A DNA stretch of 64,000 nt from Streptomyces sulfonofaciens. GTDB taxonomy: Bacteria; Actinomycetota; Actinomycetes; Streptomycetales; Streptomycetaceae. The position numbers and the translations under genes were made by a program. Below the pieces are notes generated by a model that was not told the DNA's origin, searched no databases, and saw nothing but the letters and a program-made list of their open reading frames with translations. Below, one piece after another: positions 42,649-51,614 of the stretch. The stretch covers positions 186,001-250,000 of the forward strand of contig NZ_BNCD01000001.1 in assembly GCF_014656295.1 (NCBI RefSeq), read 5' to 3'. Position 1 is the stretch's first letter. Each line of letters begins with the position of its first letter.

Positions 42649-45177
42649 ATGGAGAAGCTGGGGCCGGCGGACCCGCAGGAGATCGGTGCGTACCGCCTGC
42701 TGGGCCGCCTGGGCGCCGGAGGCATGGGCCGGGTGTTCCTGGCCCGCTCCGGGCGGGGCCGCACGGTCGCGGTCAAGCTGGTCCGGCGCGAGCTGGCCGA
42801 GCAGGAGGAGTTCCGCGCCAGGTTCCGCAAGGAGGTGCAGGCGGCGCGGCGGGTCGGCGGCCGGTGGACCGCGCCGGTGCTGGACGCGGACACCGAGGCC
42901 GCCGTGCCCTGGGTCGCCACCGGGTACGTGGCGGGCCCCTCGCTGCAGGCGGTGGTGGGCCGGGACCACGGCGCGCTCCCCGAGCGTTCCGTGCACGTAC
43001 TCGCCGCCGGCCTCGCGCACGCCCTGGCAGACATCCACGCCGCGGGCCTGGTGCACCGCGACCTGAAGCCGTCGAACGTCCTGGTCACCATAGACGGCCC
43101 CCGCGTCATCGACTTCGGCATCGCCCGCGCGCTGGAGACCGTCACCGACGGCGGCCTGACCCGCACCGGCGGCCTGGTCGGCTCGCCCGGCTTCATGGCG
43201 CCCGAGCAGGTCCGCGGCGAGCGGATCACACCCGCCTGCGACGTCTTCTGCCTGGGCTCGGTGCTCGCCTACGCGGCGACGGCCAGGCAGCCCTTCGGCG
43301 CGGCGGGCAGCGGTGCGCACGCGCTGATGTTCCGCATCGCCCAGGAGGAGCCGGACCTGACCGGCCTGCCCGAGAGCCTGTCCGCCCTGGTCCTGCACTG
43401 CCTGCGCAAGGACCCGGCGGCCCGGCCCGGCATCCCTGAGATCCTTCGGCTCACCCGTGCGCACGTGGCGGACGGCCGCTCCCGCGACCCCTGGCTGCCC
43501 GGCGCCCTCGTCGCCCAACTGGGCCGGCACGCGGTGCGCCTGCTGGAGGCGGAGGACCCGCAGGCCGGGCCCGAGGCGACCACGGGCGGCCACCCGACGC
43601 ACCCCGCACCCGGCCCCGGCCCCGGCCCCGGCAACGCTCCCGGCCCCGGCCCCGGCAACGCTCCCGGCACCGGCCCCGGCCGCGCGGACGGCACCGGCCG
43701 CAGGAACGGCACCGGCCGAAACGGTGGCGTGCGGGGCGACGGCGTGCGGGACGGCGGCCTGCGGGGCGACGGCGTACGGGACGGCGGCGTGCGGGACGGC
43801 GACCACGGCAGCCGGCGCAACGGCACGGACCGGCAGGGCCGCGTCGGCCACCGCGACGGCGGCGAGCGGCAGGGGCGCCCCGACCTCGCCGCGGAGCCCG
43901 GCCGCGGCCCCGCCCCGGGCGCCCCCGGCCCCCGCGCCACCGGGCCGTCCGGGCCATCCGGGCCATCCGGGCCATCCGGGCCATCCGGGCCACTGCCCAG
44001 CGTGGTCTCGGGAGGTACGCCGCAGGCTCCCGCCAGCCCGTTCGCGACCCCCTCGCCGACCGGCCCGTTCGGGCCGTCCGGCCCGCCACCGGCACCAGCC
44101 CGCGGCACGCCCGCGGTCCCGCGGGACCCGGCACGCTCCGGCGCCCGCAAACCGCCGACCGCCCCGGCCGCCCCGGGCACACCGGGCGCACCCGGCACCC
44201 CCGCGCAGCCGCCCGCCCGCACCCCCGCCGCCCCGGGCCACGGCGCCCCGGCCAACGGCTACCCGCGTGCCCGTCCGCCCGCTCCCCAGGGCCCCCCGCA
44301 GCCGGGCCCGGGCGGCCCGGGTGCCCGAGGCGGCCCTGTCGCACCGGGCGGCCCACGCGGTCCCGCGGCACCGAGCAGCCACCGCCGTCCGGTCACGCCC
44401 GGCGCGCCAGGCGGGGTGTTCCCCGGCGCGCCCCGCACCGCGTTCCCCGGCGGGTCCCAGGTCCCCGCCGCGCCCGGCACCGCCCACCCCGGCGCTCCCC
44501 AGGTCCCCGGCGGGCCCGCGCGGCCCGGTTCCGGTGCGCCGTGCCCCTTCGGCACGGGTCCCGTCGCCGGCGGGCCCGCAGTGCCGCAGCCGCCGCCCAA
44601 CAGCCGCCGGTCCACCGTCGCGCTGATCGTCGCAGCGGTGCTCGTCGCAGCCGGTGCGGGCGGGTCCGTGTACGCGCTGATGAAGGGCGGCAGCGGCGGG
44701 GGCCACACGGCACCCACCGCGACCGCGTCCCGCGGGTCCGGCCGTGCGCAGGGCGCGCCGCCGCCCGAGCACTCCCGGGCGCCCGGCGGCGGGCGGTCGT
44801 CCCCGGCGGCCGCCCCCGGTCTCGTGCCCGGGCGCTACCTCGGCACCTGGAACGGCGGTATCGACACGGCCGCCGGCCACAGCACGCGCCGGCTGGTCAT
44901 CCGGCAGGGCGAGGTCGGCGACACGGTGCTCACGCTCACCGCCGACGGCCCCACCGACGGCGGCGGCACCTACCACTGCGTCTTCGAGGCGCCCCTCCAG
45001 TCCGCGCCGCACGCCAAGGGACCGCTGCGGATCGGCCCGTCCGTGGTCACCACCGGCGAGCCCGCCACCTCCTGCACCCCCGGCGCCCCCACCAGCCTGG
45101 CCCTGCTGCCGGACGGCAGGCTACGGCGCACCAGCACGGACTCCGGCGAGCAGCTCACGTACACCAGGACGCGCTGA
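42649..45177 (+). CDS. Membrane Ser/Thr protein kinase (PknB-like) with Gly/Pro-rich juxtamembrane region
   Basis: The 842-residue protein has an N-terminal Hanks kinase domain (about residues 12-275): LGAGGMGRVFLAR, VAVKLVRR, HRDLKPSNVLV, the DFGIA motif and GLVGSPGFMAPEQV. About 370 residues of Gly/Pro/Ala/Arg follow, with collagen-like GPSGPSGPSGP and RDGG repeats. A membrane helix (STVALIVAAVLVAAGAGGSV) leads to an extracellular domain with PGRYLGTWNGGIDTAAGHST and two cysteines. GGGGGAGG precedes the ATG. The partner and signal are unknown. Confidence 0.9.
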   Translation: MEKLGPADPQEIGAYRLLGRLGAGGMGRVFLARSGRGRTVAVKLVRRELAEQEEFRARFRKEVQAARRVGGRWTAPVLDADTEAAVPWVATGYVAGPSLQAVVGRDHGALPERSVHVLAAGLAHALADIHAAGLVHRDLKPSNVLVTIDGPRVIDFGIARALETVTDGGLTRTGGLVGSPGFMAPEQVRGERITPACDVFCLGSVLAYAATARQPFGAAGSGAHALMFRIAQEEPDLTGLPESLSALVLHCLRKDPAARPGIPEILRLTRAHVADGRSRDPWLPGALVAQLGRHAVRLLEAEDPQAGPEATTGGHPTHPAPGPGPGPGNAPGPGPGNAPGTGPGRADGTGRRNGTGRNGGVRGDGVRDGGLRGDGVRDGGVRDGDHGSRRNGTDRQGRVGHRDGGERQGRPDLAAEPGRGPAPGAPGPRATGPSGPSGPSGPSGPSGPLPSVVSGGTPQAPASPFATPSPTGPFGPSGPPPAPARGTPAVPRDPARSGARKPPTAPAAPGTPGAPGTPAQPPARTPAAPGHGAPANGYPRARPPAPQGPPQPGPGGPGARGGPVAPGGPRGPAAPSSHRRPVTPGAPGGVFPGAPRTAFPGGSQVPAAPGTAHPGAPQVPGGPARPGSGAPCPFGTGPVAGGPAVPQPPPNSRRSTVALIVAAVLVAAGAGGSVYALMKGGSGGGHTAPTATASRGSGRAQGAPPPEHSRAPGGGRSSPAAAPGLVPGRYLGTWNGGIDTAAGHSTRRLVIRQGEVGDTVLTLTADGPTDGGGTYHCVFEAPLQSAPHAKGPLRIGPSVVTTGEPATSCTPGAPTSLALLPDGRLRRTSTDSGEQLTYTRTR

Positions 45178-45397
45178 CGGGGCACACCGGCGCGGACGCG
45201 CCGGGCACAGACCCCACGCACGGACCGGACAGGGGCACACGGACCACAAGGGCCCCGTGCGCCGCGGCCCGCGCACGCCGGCCGGCCCGCACGCGCCGAG
45301 CGGAACGCGCACACCGAGCGGAACGCACGCGCCGAGCGGGCCGCACCCGGGCCGGGCGGGCGGCGCGGCGGGCGGCCTTCCGGGCAAGACTGGGGCC

Positions 45398-45850
45398 ATG
45401 GAAAACGGGCCCATGGCACAGCGCATCAGTCTGATCACTCTGGGGGTCACCGACCTCGGCCGCTCCCGCCACTTCTACGAGAGCCTCGGCTGGCGGGGCC
45501 AGGAGGTCGAGGAGACCGTCTTCTTCCAGGCCGGCGGTCTGGCCCTGGTGCTGTGGTCGCGGGAGCGGCTCGCGAGCGACACCGGCCGTGCCGACGACGG
45601 CCCGGCGGACGGCTTCGGCGGCATCGTCCTCGCGCAGAACGTCCGCTCGGCCGCGGAGGTGGACGAGCTGATCGCGGCGGCCGGGCAGGCCGGCGCCGCG
45701 ATCACCCGGCCGCCCGCGGCCACCTTCTACGGCGGCTACGCCGGTGTCTTCACCGATCCCGACGGCCACTCCTGGGAGATCGCCCACAACCCCGGCTTCA
45801 CACTGGCGGAGGACGGCTCCCTCACCCTGCCCGACTTCGGAGCGGTGTGA
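45398..45850 (+). CDS. VOC-superfamily (glyoxalase/bleomycin-resistance-like) protein
   Basis: The 150-residue protein has the paired betaalphabetabetabeta fold: ISLITLGVTDLGRSRHFYES at the N-terminus, a second half with GGYAGVFTDPDGHSWEIAHN. The Asp/His/Glu positions suit a metal site. It may start at ATG 45398 or at ATG 45413 (MAQRIS); neither has a good RBS. The 220-base gap before it is filled with CGCCGAGCGGAACGC-type repeats and shows no gene. The substrate is unknown. Confidence 0.85.
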   Translation: MENGPMAQRISLITLGVTDLGRSRHFYESLGWRGQEVEETVFFQAGGLALVLWSRERLASDTGRADDGPADGFGGIVLAQNVRSAAEVDELIAAAGQAGAAITRPPAATFYGGYAGVFTDPDGHSWEIAHNPGFTLAEDGSLTLPDFGAV

Positions 45851-45852
45851 TC

Positions 45853-45886
45853 GGGGCCGCCGCGTGGCAGCACCGCGGCGGGCCCC
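45853..45886. terminator. Bidirectional terminator between VOC and DUF6624 genes
   Basis: GGGGCCGCCGCG (45853-45864) pairs with CGCGGCGGGCCCC (45874-45886) with one bulged base and a 9-base loop. It lies in the 40-base space between two convergent genes. Confidence 0.6.
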
Positions 45887-45890
45887 CTGC

Positions 45891-46400
45891 TCAGCGCACC
45901 GAGAACCGGGCCACGTAATCGGCGAACGGCTCGATGCCCACCTCGGCCCGCAGTTCGTCCATGCGCTCGGGCTCCTCGCAGGGCCAGGGCACGGGCGCGC
46001 CCCGCCTGACCCCGGCGATCTGGGTGCCGTAGACCTGCTTGCGGCCGTCGTTCACCAGCACCCGGTCGCGCAGGAAGGCCAGGTGCCGGGCGCTGGCCGC
46101 GCCCTTCGCCACGGCCCGTTCCATCAGGGCGAGCGCCCGGCGCTGGACGTCCAGTTGGCGGTCGGCGTGCTGGGCGATCAGCCAGGCCGCCTCCGCGGCC
46201 TCGGCACCGACCAGGTCGGCCGTCGGCCAGCCGTGGACGGCCATGATCTCGGCGAGCCGGTCCCCGTGCCGGGCGGTCAGGCGCCGCCAGGCCAGTTGCT
46301 CCGCCGGGTCGTCGCTGTTCGCCCAGGGACCCATGCGGTGGTCCGCCTCCGCCATGCCGGCGAGCTCCACCGCCACATCGGTGACATCGGATTCCGTCAT
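45891..46400 (-). CDS. DUF6624-like protein
   Basis: The 169-residue helical protein has the DUF6624 pattern: an acidic start (LAGMAEADHRM), HGWPTADLVGAEAAEAAWLI, AQHADRQLDVQRRAL, and a C-terminal VNDGRKQVYGTQ. The function is unknown. The ATG at 46400 follows GGAGATGTG; a GTG one codon earlier is less likely. It lies in a gap between purA and the VOC gene. Confidence 0.75.
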   Translation of the reverse strand: MTESDVTDVAVELAGMAEADHRMGPWANSDDPAEQLAWRRLTARHGDRLAEIMAVHGWPTADLVGAEAAEAAWLIAQHADRQLDVQRRALALMERAVAKGAASARHLAFLRDRVLVNDGRKQVYGTQIAGVRRGAPVPWPCEEPERMDELRAEVGIEPFADYVARFSVR

Positions 46401-46546
46401 CACATCTCCCCGCGATCCGGTCGACGGGCGACCACGTCCCGGCAGGACGAGCCGGATCCCGCGGGCGGGACCCCGCTCCGCGAGCAGGACCCCGCCACGG
46501 GCAGGACCTCACCTGGCGAGCGGGGCCCCGCCCCACGAGCGGGACC

Positions 46547-47830
46547 TCACAGGAACGAGTTGATCTGCACCGTCTCGTCCCGGCCCGGTCCCACCCCGAT
46601 CGCGGAGATCCGCGCGCCGGACATCTCCTCAAGCGCCTTGACGTACCCCTGCGCGTTCTTGGGCAGCTCGGCGAAGGAGCGGGCGGAGGTGATGTCCTCC
46701 GACCAGCCGGGCAGCGTCTCGTAGACCGGCTTGGCGTGGTGGAAGTCGGTCTGGGAGTACGGCAGCTCGTCGACGCGCTTGCCGTCGATCTCGTAGGCCA
46801 CGCAGACCGGGATCTCCTCCCAGCCGGTGAGGACGTCGAGCTTGGTGAGGAAGAAGTCGGTGAGACCGTTGATCCGGGTGGCGTAGCGCGCGATCACCGC
46901 GTCGAACCAGCCGCAGCGGCGGTCGCGTCCGGTCGTCACACCGCGCTCGCCGCCGATCCGGCGCAGCGCCTCGCCGTCCGCGTCCAGCAGCTCGGTCGGG
47001 AACGGCCCGGCGCCGACCCGGGTGGTGTACGCCTTCAGGATGCCGATCACCCGGCTGATCTTCGTGGGGCCGATGCCCGCACCGGTGCAGGCGCCTCCGG
47101 CGGTCGGGTTGGAGGAGGTCACGAAGGGGTACGTGCCGTGGTCGATGTCGAGCAGGGTGCCCTGGCCGCCCTCCAGGAGGACGACCTTGTCCTGCGCCAG
47201 GGCCTCGTTGAGGACCAGCGCGGTGTCCACCACGTAGGGCCTGAGCTGCTCGGCGTACTCCAGCATCTCCTCCACCACCTGGTGCACGGTGATGGCGCGG
47301 CGGTTGTAGAGCTTGGTGAGCACCTGGTTCTTGACGTCGAGGGCCGCCTCGACCTTCTGCGTCAGGATCGACTCGTCGTAGAGGTCCTGGACGCGGATGC
47401 CCACCCGGTTGATCTTGTCGGCGTAGGTGGGACCGATGCCGCGGCCGGTGGTGCCGATCTTGCGGCTGCCGAGGAAGCGTTCCGTCACCTTGTCCACGGT
47501 GACGTGGTACGGCGTGATGATGTGTGCGTTACCGCTGATCAGCAGCTTGGACGTGTCGACACCACGCTCGTTCAGACCGCTCAGCTCGGAGAGCAGGACC
47601 GACGGGTCGACGACGACGCCGTTGCCGATGACCGGGACACAGCCGGGCGTGAGGATTCCGGAAGGGAGCAGGTGCAGCGCGTACTTCTGGTCGCCCACCA
47701 CCACCGTGTGGCCGGCGTTGTTGCCGCCCTGGTAGCGCACCACGTAGTCGACGGAGCCACCGAGCAGATCGGTGGCCTTTCCCTTGCCTTCGTCACCCCA
47801 CTGAGCACCGAGCAGCACAAGTGCGGGCAC
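46547..47830 (-). CDS. purA: Adenylosuccinate synthetase
   Basis: The 427-residue enzyme makes adenylosuccinate from IMP, aspartate and GTP. It shows the GTP loop [11 protein letters not shown] near the N-terminus, the NNAGHTVVV motif, [15 protein letters not shown], and the aspartate/IMP-binding [12 protein letters not shown]. The GTG at 47830 gives the standard start [11 protein letters not shown]; an upstream frame is rejected. It is divergent from the DAGK-like gene with a shared 190-base region. Confidence 0.96.
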   Translation of the reverse strand: MPALVLLGAQWGDEGKGKATDLLGGSVDYVVRYQGGNNAGHTVVVGDQKYALHLLPSGILTPGCVPVIGNGVVVDPSVLLSELSGLNERGVDTSKLLISGNAHIITPYHVTVDKVTERFLGSRKIGTTGRGIGPTYADKINRVGIRVQDLYDESILTQKVEAALDVKNQVLTKLYNRRAITVHQVVEEMLEYAEQLRPYVVDTALVLNEALAQDKVVLLEGGQGTLLDIDHGTYPFVTSSNPTAGGACTGAGIGPTKISRVIGILKAYTTRVGAGPFPTELLDADGEALRRIGGERGVTTGRDRRCGWFDAVIARYATRINGLTDFFLTKLDVLTGWEEIPVCVAYEIDGKRVDELPYSQTDFHHAKPVYETLPGWSEDITSARSFAELPKNAQGYVKALEEMSGARISAIGVGPGRDETVQINSFL

Positions 47831-47950
47831 AGGCGTACACCCCTTCCGGGCGGGGCATGTCCAAAGTCTGGGGGTGGGGCGTACGTGTCGCGCACCCCGC
47901 CGACCCTCGTCGGCCGCCAAACCATCGGACCGGTGCCCCGGAATAGACGA

Positions 47951-47978
47951 AGCCCCTGGCGCAATAGCGCAAGGGGCT
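47951..47978. promoter_or_regulatory. Stable hairpin between purA and the DAGK-like gene
   Basis: AGCCCCTGGCGC and GCGCAAGGGGCT form a 12-position stem with one mismatch and an AATA loop. It lies between the starts of two divergent genes, about 42 bases before the DAGK-like GTG and 120 before purA. It could be an attenuator-like element in the DAGK leader or an RNA-binding site. A terminator for a small transcript is also possible. Confidence 0.5.
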
Positions 47979-48020
47979 CTTGCACAAAGATGCTACCCGA
48001 GGAAGCGAGGCTGGACAGAG

Positions 48021-49349
48021 GTGTCGGCTTCCGATCACTTGCTCGTCGTCGTCGACCCGGTTGCCCGGCGCAGTGACGGGGAGTCGGTGCGGATCGCGAA
48101 GGACGTGCTCAGCGCGCGTGCGGCCACGAAGGTGTGCCTGCCGGAGAGCCCGGAGGAGTTCGCACGGGCGGTGTCCAGACGGGGCACACGGCGGCTGGTG
48201 GTGGTCGGCGACGACCGTGCGCTGCTGCGCGCGGTCACCCTGCTGCACCGCGCCCGCGAGCTGGACTCCTGCGCACTCTCCCTGGTCCCGGTGGGGACGA
48301 CGGTGTCGCTGGCCCATTCCCTCGGCGTACCCACCGGCGCGGTGGCGGCGGCGCGCGCGGTGCTGGGGGGTGCCGTGCGCCGTCTCGACCTGCTGGTGGA
48401 CGACGGCGGGGGCGTGGTCCTCGGCGACCTGCGCATACCCTCCCGGGCCGGCCCCCGGCGGCGCTCCACCGGGCCCGCGGTGCCCGGCCCCGGGCGGCCG
48501 GCCGCCGCACCGGGCGGGCCCGTGGCCGACGACGCCGCGGCAGGAGGGCCCGCGGGCGGGGCCGCGGGCGGACCGGACGGGCGGCCCGGCGCCGGACCCG
48601 CGGCAGGAGGCCTCGGCGCGCTCGACGGCGCAGGCTACGACGCGGCGGGCACCGCCTCGCACGGGCCGGGCGGCAGCGGCTTCGACCCGACCGGGCACGG
48701 TGTGCCCGGTGCCGCGGAGGACGGTGTGCCGGGGCACGGCGGATCCGGACCGGGAGTCGGACTGGGCTACGGGCCCGCACCCGCGTACGGATTCGGATAC
48801 GGAAGGTCCGGTTACGGGAGATCGGCTTACGAGGAGGCGGCGGGCCGGGACGCGGCCGGCTCCGACGGGACCGGTGGCCGAAAGGGCGCGTCCGGTGCTG
48901 CCGGTGGTGCCGCGGCGGCCGGACAGGGCGGTGACGTTCCGGGCTGGCTCCGGCACTGCCAGTCACTGGTGCGCACCTTCGCCACCCGCCGCGGGACGGT
49001 GGACGTGGCCCAGCCCCAGCGGTCGGCGCGGCGCTGGGGAGGCACCGCGGGAGCGCAGGGGCCGAAGCCCGCACGGCTGCGGGTGGAGGCGGACGGCGTG
49101 ACCCTCGTCGACCTGGACCAGCCCGTCGACGCGGTCTGCGTCGCTCCGCACGCGGACGGCCTGGCCCGGATCGAGATCCATCCCGCGGTCCCGGGACCCG
49201 ACACCCTCTGGATGCACGCCCAGGCCCACACGGTCACCATCTCCGGCGCGGACTTCCGCTACCGCGCGGACACCCTGATCGGGGGCCCGGTCCGCACCCG
49301 CACGTGGACGGCACGGGAGGGGGCCTGGGGGTTGACGCTGCCGGTGTGA
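48021..49349 (+). CDS. Diacylglycerol-kinase-like protein, probably catalytically inactive
   Basis: The 442-residue protein has the DAGK N-domain layout (HLLVVVDPVARRSDGESVRI, then RLVVVGDDRALLRAVTLL and VPVGTTVSLAHSLGVP), but the GGDGT loop is replaced by GDDRA and the GTGNDFA loop by GTTVSLA. A Gly/Ala/Pro-rich insertion of roughly 150 residues follows, with GYGRSGYGRSAY near its end. The C-terminal beta domain resembles the DAGK second domain (LRVEADGVTLVDLDQPVDAV). The GTG has GAGG upstream. It is likely a regulatory or lipid-binding pseudoenzyme. Confidence 0.7.
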   Translation: MSASDHLLVVVDPVARRSDGESVRIAKDVLSARAATKVCLPESPEEFARAVSRRGTRRLVVVGDDRALLRAVTLLHRARELDSCALSLVPVGTTVSLAHSLGVPTGAVAAARAVLGGAVRRLDLLVDDGGGVVLGDLRIPSRAGPRRRSTGPAVPGPGRPAAAPGGPVADDAAAGGPAGGAAGGPDGRPGAGPAAGGLGALDGAGYDAAGTASHGPGGSGFDPTGHGVPGAAEDGVPGHGGSGPGVGLGYGPAPAYGFGYGRSGYGRSAYEEAAGRDAAGSDGTGGRKGASGAAGGAAAAGQGGDVPGWLRHCQSLVRTFATRRGTVDVAQPQRSARRWGGTAGAQGPKPARLRVEADGVTLVDLDQPVDAVCVAPHADGLARIEIHPAVPGPDTLWMHAQAHTVTISGADFRYRADTLIGGPVRTRTWTAREGAWGLTLPV

Positions 49350-49472
49350 GGGGTGCGGGACCGCGGGACCGCGGCCCTCACTCGCGTCATCCCGCCCCCA
49401 CCCCCGCCCCCTACCGGACCGGTGGTGGATCACGGCTCGGCCCCGCCGCCCGGGGCGCAGGGGCGGCCTTCG

Positions 49473-49493
49473 AGAACCGGACGATCCGGTTTT
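49473..49493 (+). terminator. Terminator after the DAGK-like gene
   Basis: AACCGGA and TCCGGTT form a 7-bp stem with a CGA loop, extended by one wobble and one A-T pair and followed by a short T run. It lies about 125 bases beyond the stop, between two convergent genes. Confidence 0.4.
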
Positions 49494-49565
49494 CGGGGCG
49501 ACGGGGCATCGGCGCGGCGGCAGGGGACCCGGGGCGACGGTGGAGGCGGCGGGGAGCCGGGGTGG

Positions 49566-50510
49566 TCAGTCCTCTCCGAAGAGCTCCTCGCGGTGCTTGC
49601 GCCAGCGGTCCATCACGGCGCCGAACTCGGCCTGGACGAAGGCGAAGAACTCCAGGGTCTCGGCGATCCGCCGCCCTGGCCTGCTGTCCGGGCCCACGGT
49701 GGCGATGCCCTCGCGCAGCGTCAGCTCCCAGCGCCTCAGCAGGCCCTCGCGGTTGGTGAGCATCTCGTACCACTGGTCGCGGTGCACGCGGTAGCGCTCC
49801 CGCCGGGAGCCGGGCTCACGCTCGCGGGAGACCATGGTGAAGCCGGTGAGGTAGCGGATCGCGCCGGAGACGGCGGCGGGGCTCACCTGGAGCTGTTCAC
49901 CGAGTTCCGCGGATGTCATGACGCCTTCCTCGGAGGCGAGCAGCGCCGCGAACACCCGGGCCGGCATGCGCGACATCCCGCCGGCGACCAACTGGGACGC
50001 GAAGGCCTCCACGAACCGCGACACGGCCTCCGGATCTGCGGGCGGCGGCCCCCCGCCCCCCGCGACCGACGGGGCGCCCCCCGGTCCGGCCCCCGGCGGC
50101 CCCGCGGCGCCCGCCCGTTCCGCGTCCGCGGAATCCACGGGATCCGCAGGGCCCGCAGAGCCCGCAGAGCCCGCAGAGCCCGCAGAAACTGCGGAATCCC
50201 CAGAAGTCCCGGTCTCCGCACCGGGCACCCGCCCCGCGCCCCCGGCACCACCGCGCCCGGACACACCGCCGGCCGCGGATCCGACCACACCGCCCGCACC
50301 GACCACACCGCCCGCAGCGGCCCCGGCGCCCGCGGCCCCCGCAGCGGACCCGGAGATCCCCGCGCCGGTGCGCGTGCCCCCGCAGGCCCCGGAGTCCCCG
50401 CAGGCCCCGGAGTCCCCGGAGGCCCCGGCACCGAAGGCCCCGGAGTTCATGGTCCCGGAGTCCCCGGCTCCGGAATCGCCCGCCTGCGGGGCCCAGCTCG
50501 TCTCCCTCAT
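49566..50510 (-). CDS. MarR/GbsR-type repressor with low-complexity N-terminus, divergent from ABC exporter
   Basis: The 314-residue regulator has a low-complexity Ala/Gly/Ser N-terminus of about 140 residues (SAGSAGSAGSAG), then a helical dimerisation part and a winged helix (SAELGEQLQVSPAAVSGAIR). The C-terminal helices (WELTLREGIATVG and FFAFVQAEFGAVMDRW) suit the GbsR/PadR-like subfamily. The ATG at 50510 follows GAGAG; start codons further inside the N-terminal stretch cannot be excluded. It is transcribed away from the ABC operon, and an inverted repeat over the exporter promoter is a likely operator. Confidence 0.8.
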   Translation of the reverse strand: MRETSWAPQAGDSGAGDSGTMNSGAFGAGASGDSGACGDSGACGGTRTGAGISGSAAGAAGAGAAAGGVVGAGGVVGSAAGGVSGRGGAGGAGRVPGAETGTSGDSAVSAGSAGSAGSAGPADPVDSADAERAGAAGPPGAGPGGAPSVAGGGGPPPADPEAVSRFVEAFASQLVAGGMSRMPARVFAALLASEEGVMTSAELGEQLQVSPAAVSGAIRYLTGFTMVSREREPGSRRERYRVHRDQWYEMLTNREGLLRRWELTLREGIATVGPDSRPGRRIAETLEFFAFVQAEFGAVMDRWRKHREELFGED

Positions 50511-50626
50511 CTCTCGATCATCTCCCACTCCCCCACCACACGGCACGGCTCCCACTCCCCCACCACAACGGCATGACTCCCGCTCCCCCTGCCGTGTGGG
50601 GCGGCTGAGTTTATACACTTCCTTAA

Positions 50627-50663
50627 CTTCACAAATTTCTGAAGCAAGCGTACGTTCGCCCTC
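50627..50663 (+). promoter_or_regulatory. Leaderless ABC-exporter promoter with overlapping inverted-repeat operator
   Basis: TTCACA (50628-50633) lies 17 bases from TACGTT (50651-50656), which ends 7 bases before the ATG at 50664, so the message should be leaderless. CTTCA-N8-TGAAG (50627-50644) is a perfect inverted repeat covering the -35 box. On the other strand TATAAA (50610-50615) is a -10 candidate for the MarR gene, so one repressor dimer here could control both directions. Confidence 0.6.
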
Positions 50664-51614
50664 ATGACGACGGCAATCACCGCCTCGGGGCTCCACAAGT
50701 CCTTCGGGCGGACACATGCGCTGGACGGCCTCGACCTGGAGGTCGAAACCGGCGAGGTGCACGGCTTCCTGGGGCCCAACGGCGCCGGGAAGTCCACCGC
50801 CATCAGGGTCCTGCTCGGCCTGCTGCGCGCCGACGCCGGCGCGGCGCAGCTACTCGGCCGGGACCCGTGGCGCGACGCCGTGGAACTGCACCGGCGGGTC
50901 GCCTACGTGCCGGGGGACGTGACCCTGTGGCGCAACCTCAGCGGGGGCGAGGTCATCGACCTCTACGGGCGGCTGCGCGGTGGACTCGACACGGCCAGGC
51001 GCGCCGCCCTCATCGACCGCTTCGAGCTCGACCCCACCAAGAAGGGCCGCACCTACTCGAAGGGGAACCGCCAGAAGGTCGCCCTCGTCGCCGCCTTCGC
51101 CTCCGACGTGGACGTGCTGATCCTCGACGAGCCGACCTCCGGACTCGACCCGCTGATGGAGGAGGCGTTCCAGATCTGCGTGGACGAGGCGCGCGACCGC
51201 GGCCGCACCGTGCTGCTCTCCTCGCACCTCCTCAGCGAGGTGGAGACCCTCTGCGACCGGGTGAGCATCATCCGCAAGGGGCGGACGGTGGAGACCGGCT
51301 CGCTGGCGGACCTGCGGCACCTGACCAGGACCAGCATCAGCGCGGAGCTCTCGGGCGAGCCGGGCGCGCTGGACCGGCTGCCGGGCGTGCACGACCTCGA
51401 CGTGCAGGGCAGACGGGTCAGGCTCCAGGTGGACACCGACAAGCTGGACGCGGTGCTGCGCTCGCTGACCGACTCGGGCGTGCGCACCCTCACCTCCACG
51501 CCGCCCACCCTGGAGGAGCTGTTCCTGCGGCACTACCAGGGCGACGACGCGGACGCGGAGGCCGCCGGCACCCGGCCCGGCGGCGGACGGGCGGCGGGGG
51601 CGATGGCGCGATGA
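50664..51614 (+). CDS. ABC-2-type exporter ATPase
   Basis: The 316-residue ATPase has Walker A (GPNGAGKST), the [15 protein letters not shown] signature, Walker B with [14 protein letters not shown], and the SSHLLSEVE switch His. It belongs to the drug/antibiotic exporter ATPase group (DrrA-like). It has no ribosome-binding site, as expected for a leaderless mRNA. The permease starts within its stop codon (ATGA). Confidence 0.92.
   Translation: MTTAITASGLHKSFGRTHALDGLDLEVETGEVHGFLGPNGAGKSTAIRVLLGLLRADAGAAQLLGRDPWRDAVELHRRVAYVPGDVTLWRNLSGGEVIDLYGRLRGGLDTARRAALIDRFELDPTKKGRTYSKGNRQKVALVAAFASDVDVLILDEPTSGLDPLMEEAFQICVDEARDRGRTVLLSSHLLSEVETLCDRVSIIRKGRTVETGSLADLRHLTRTSISAELSGEPGALDRLPGVHDLDVQGRRVRLQVDTDKLDAVLRSLTDSGVRTLTSTPPTLEELFLRHYQGDDADAEAAGTRPGGGRAAGAMAR

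Noticed and set aside
47951..47978. tRNA or riboswitch in the purA upstream region
   Set aside because: The hairpin alone does not form a cloverleaf or known riboswitch core; kept only as a hairpin.
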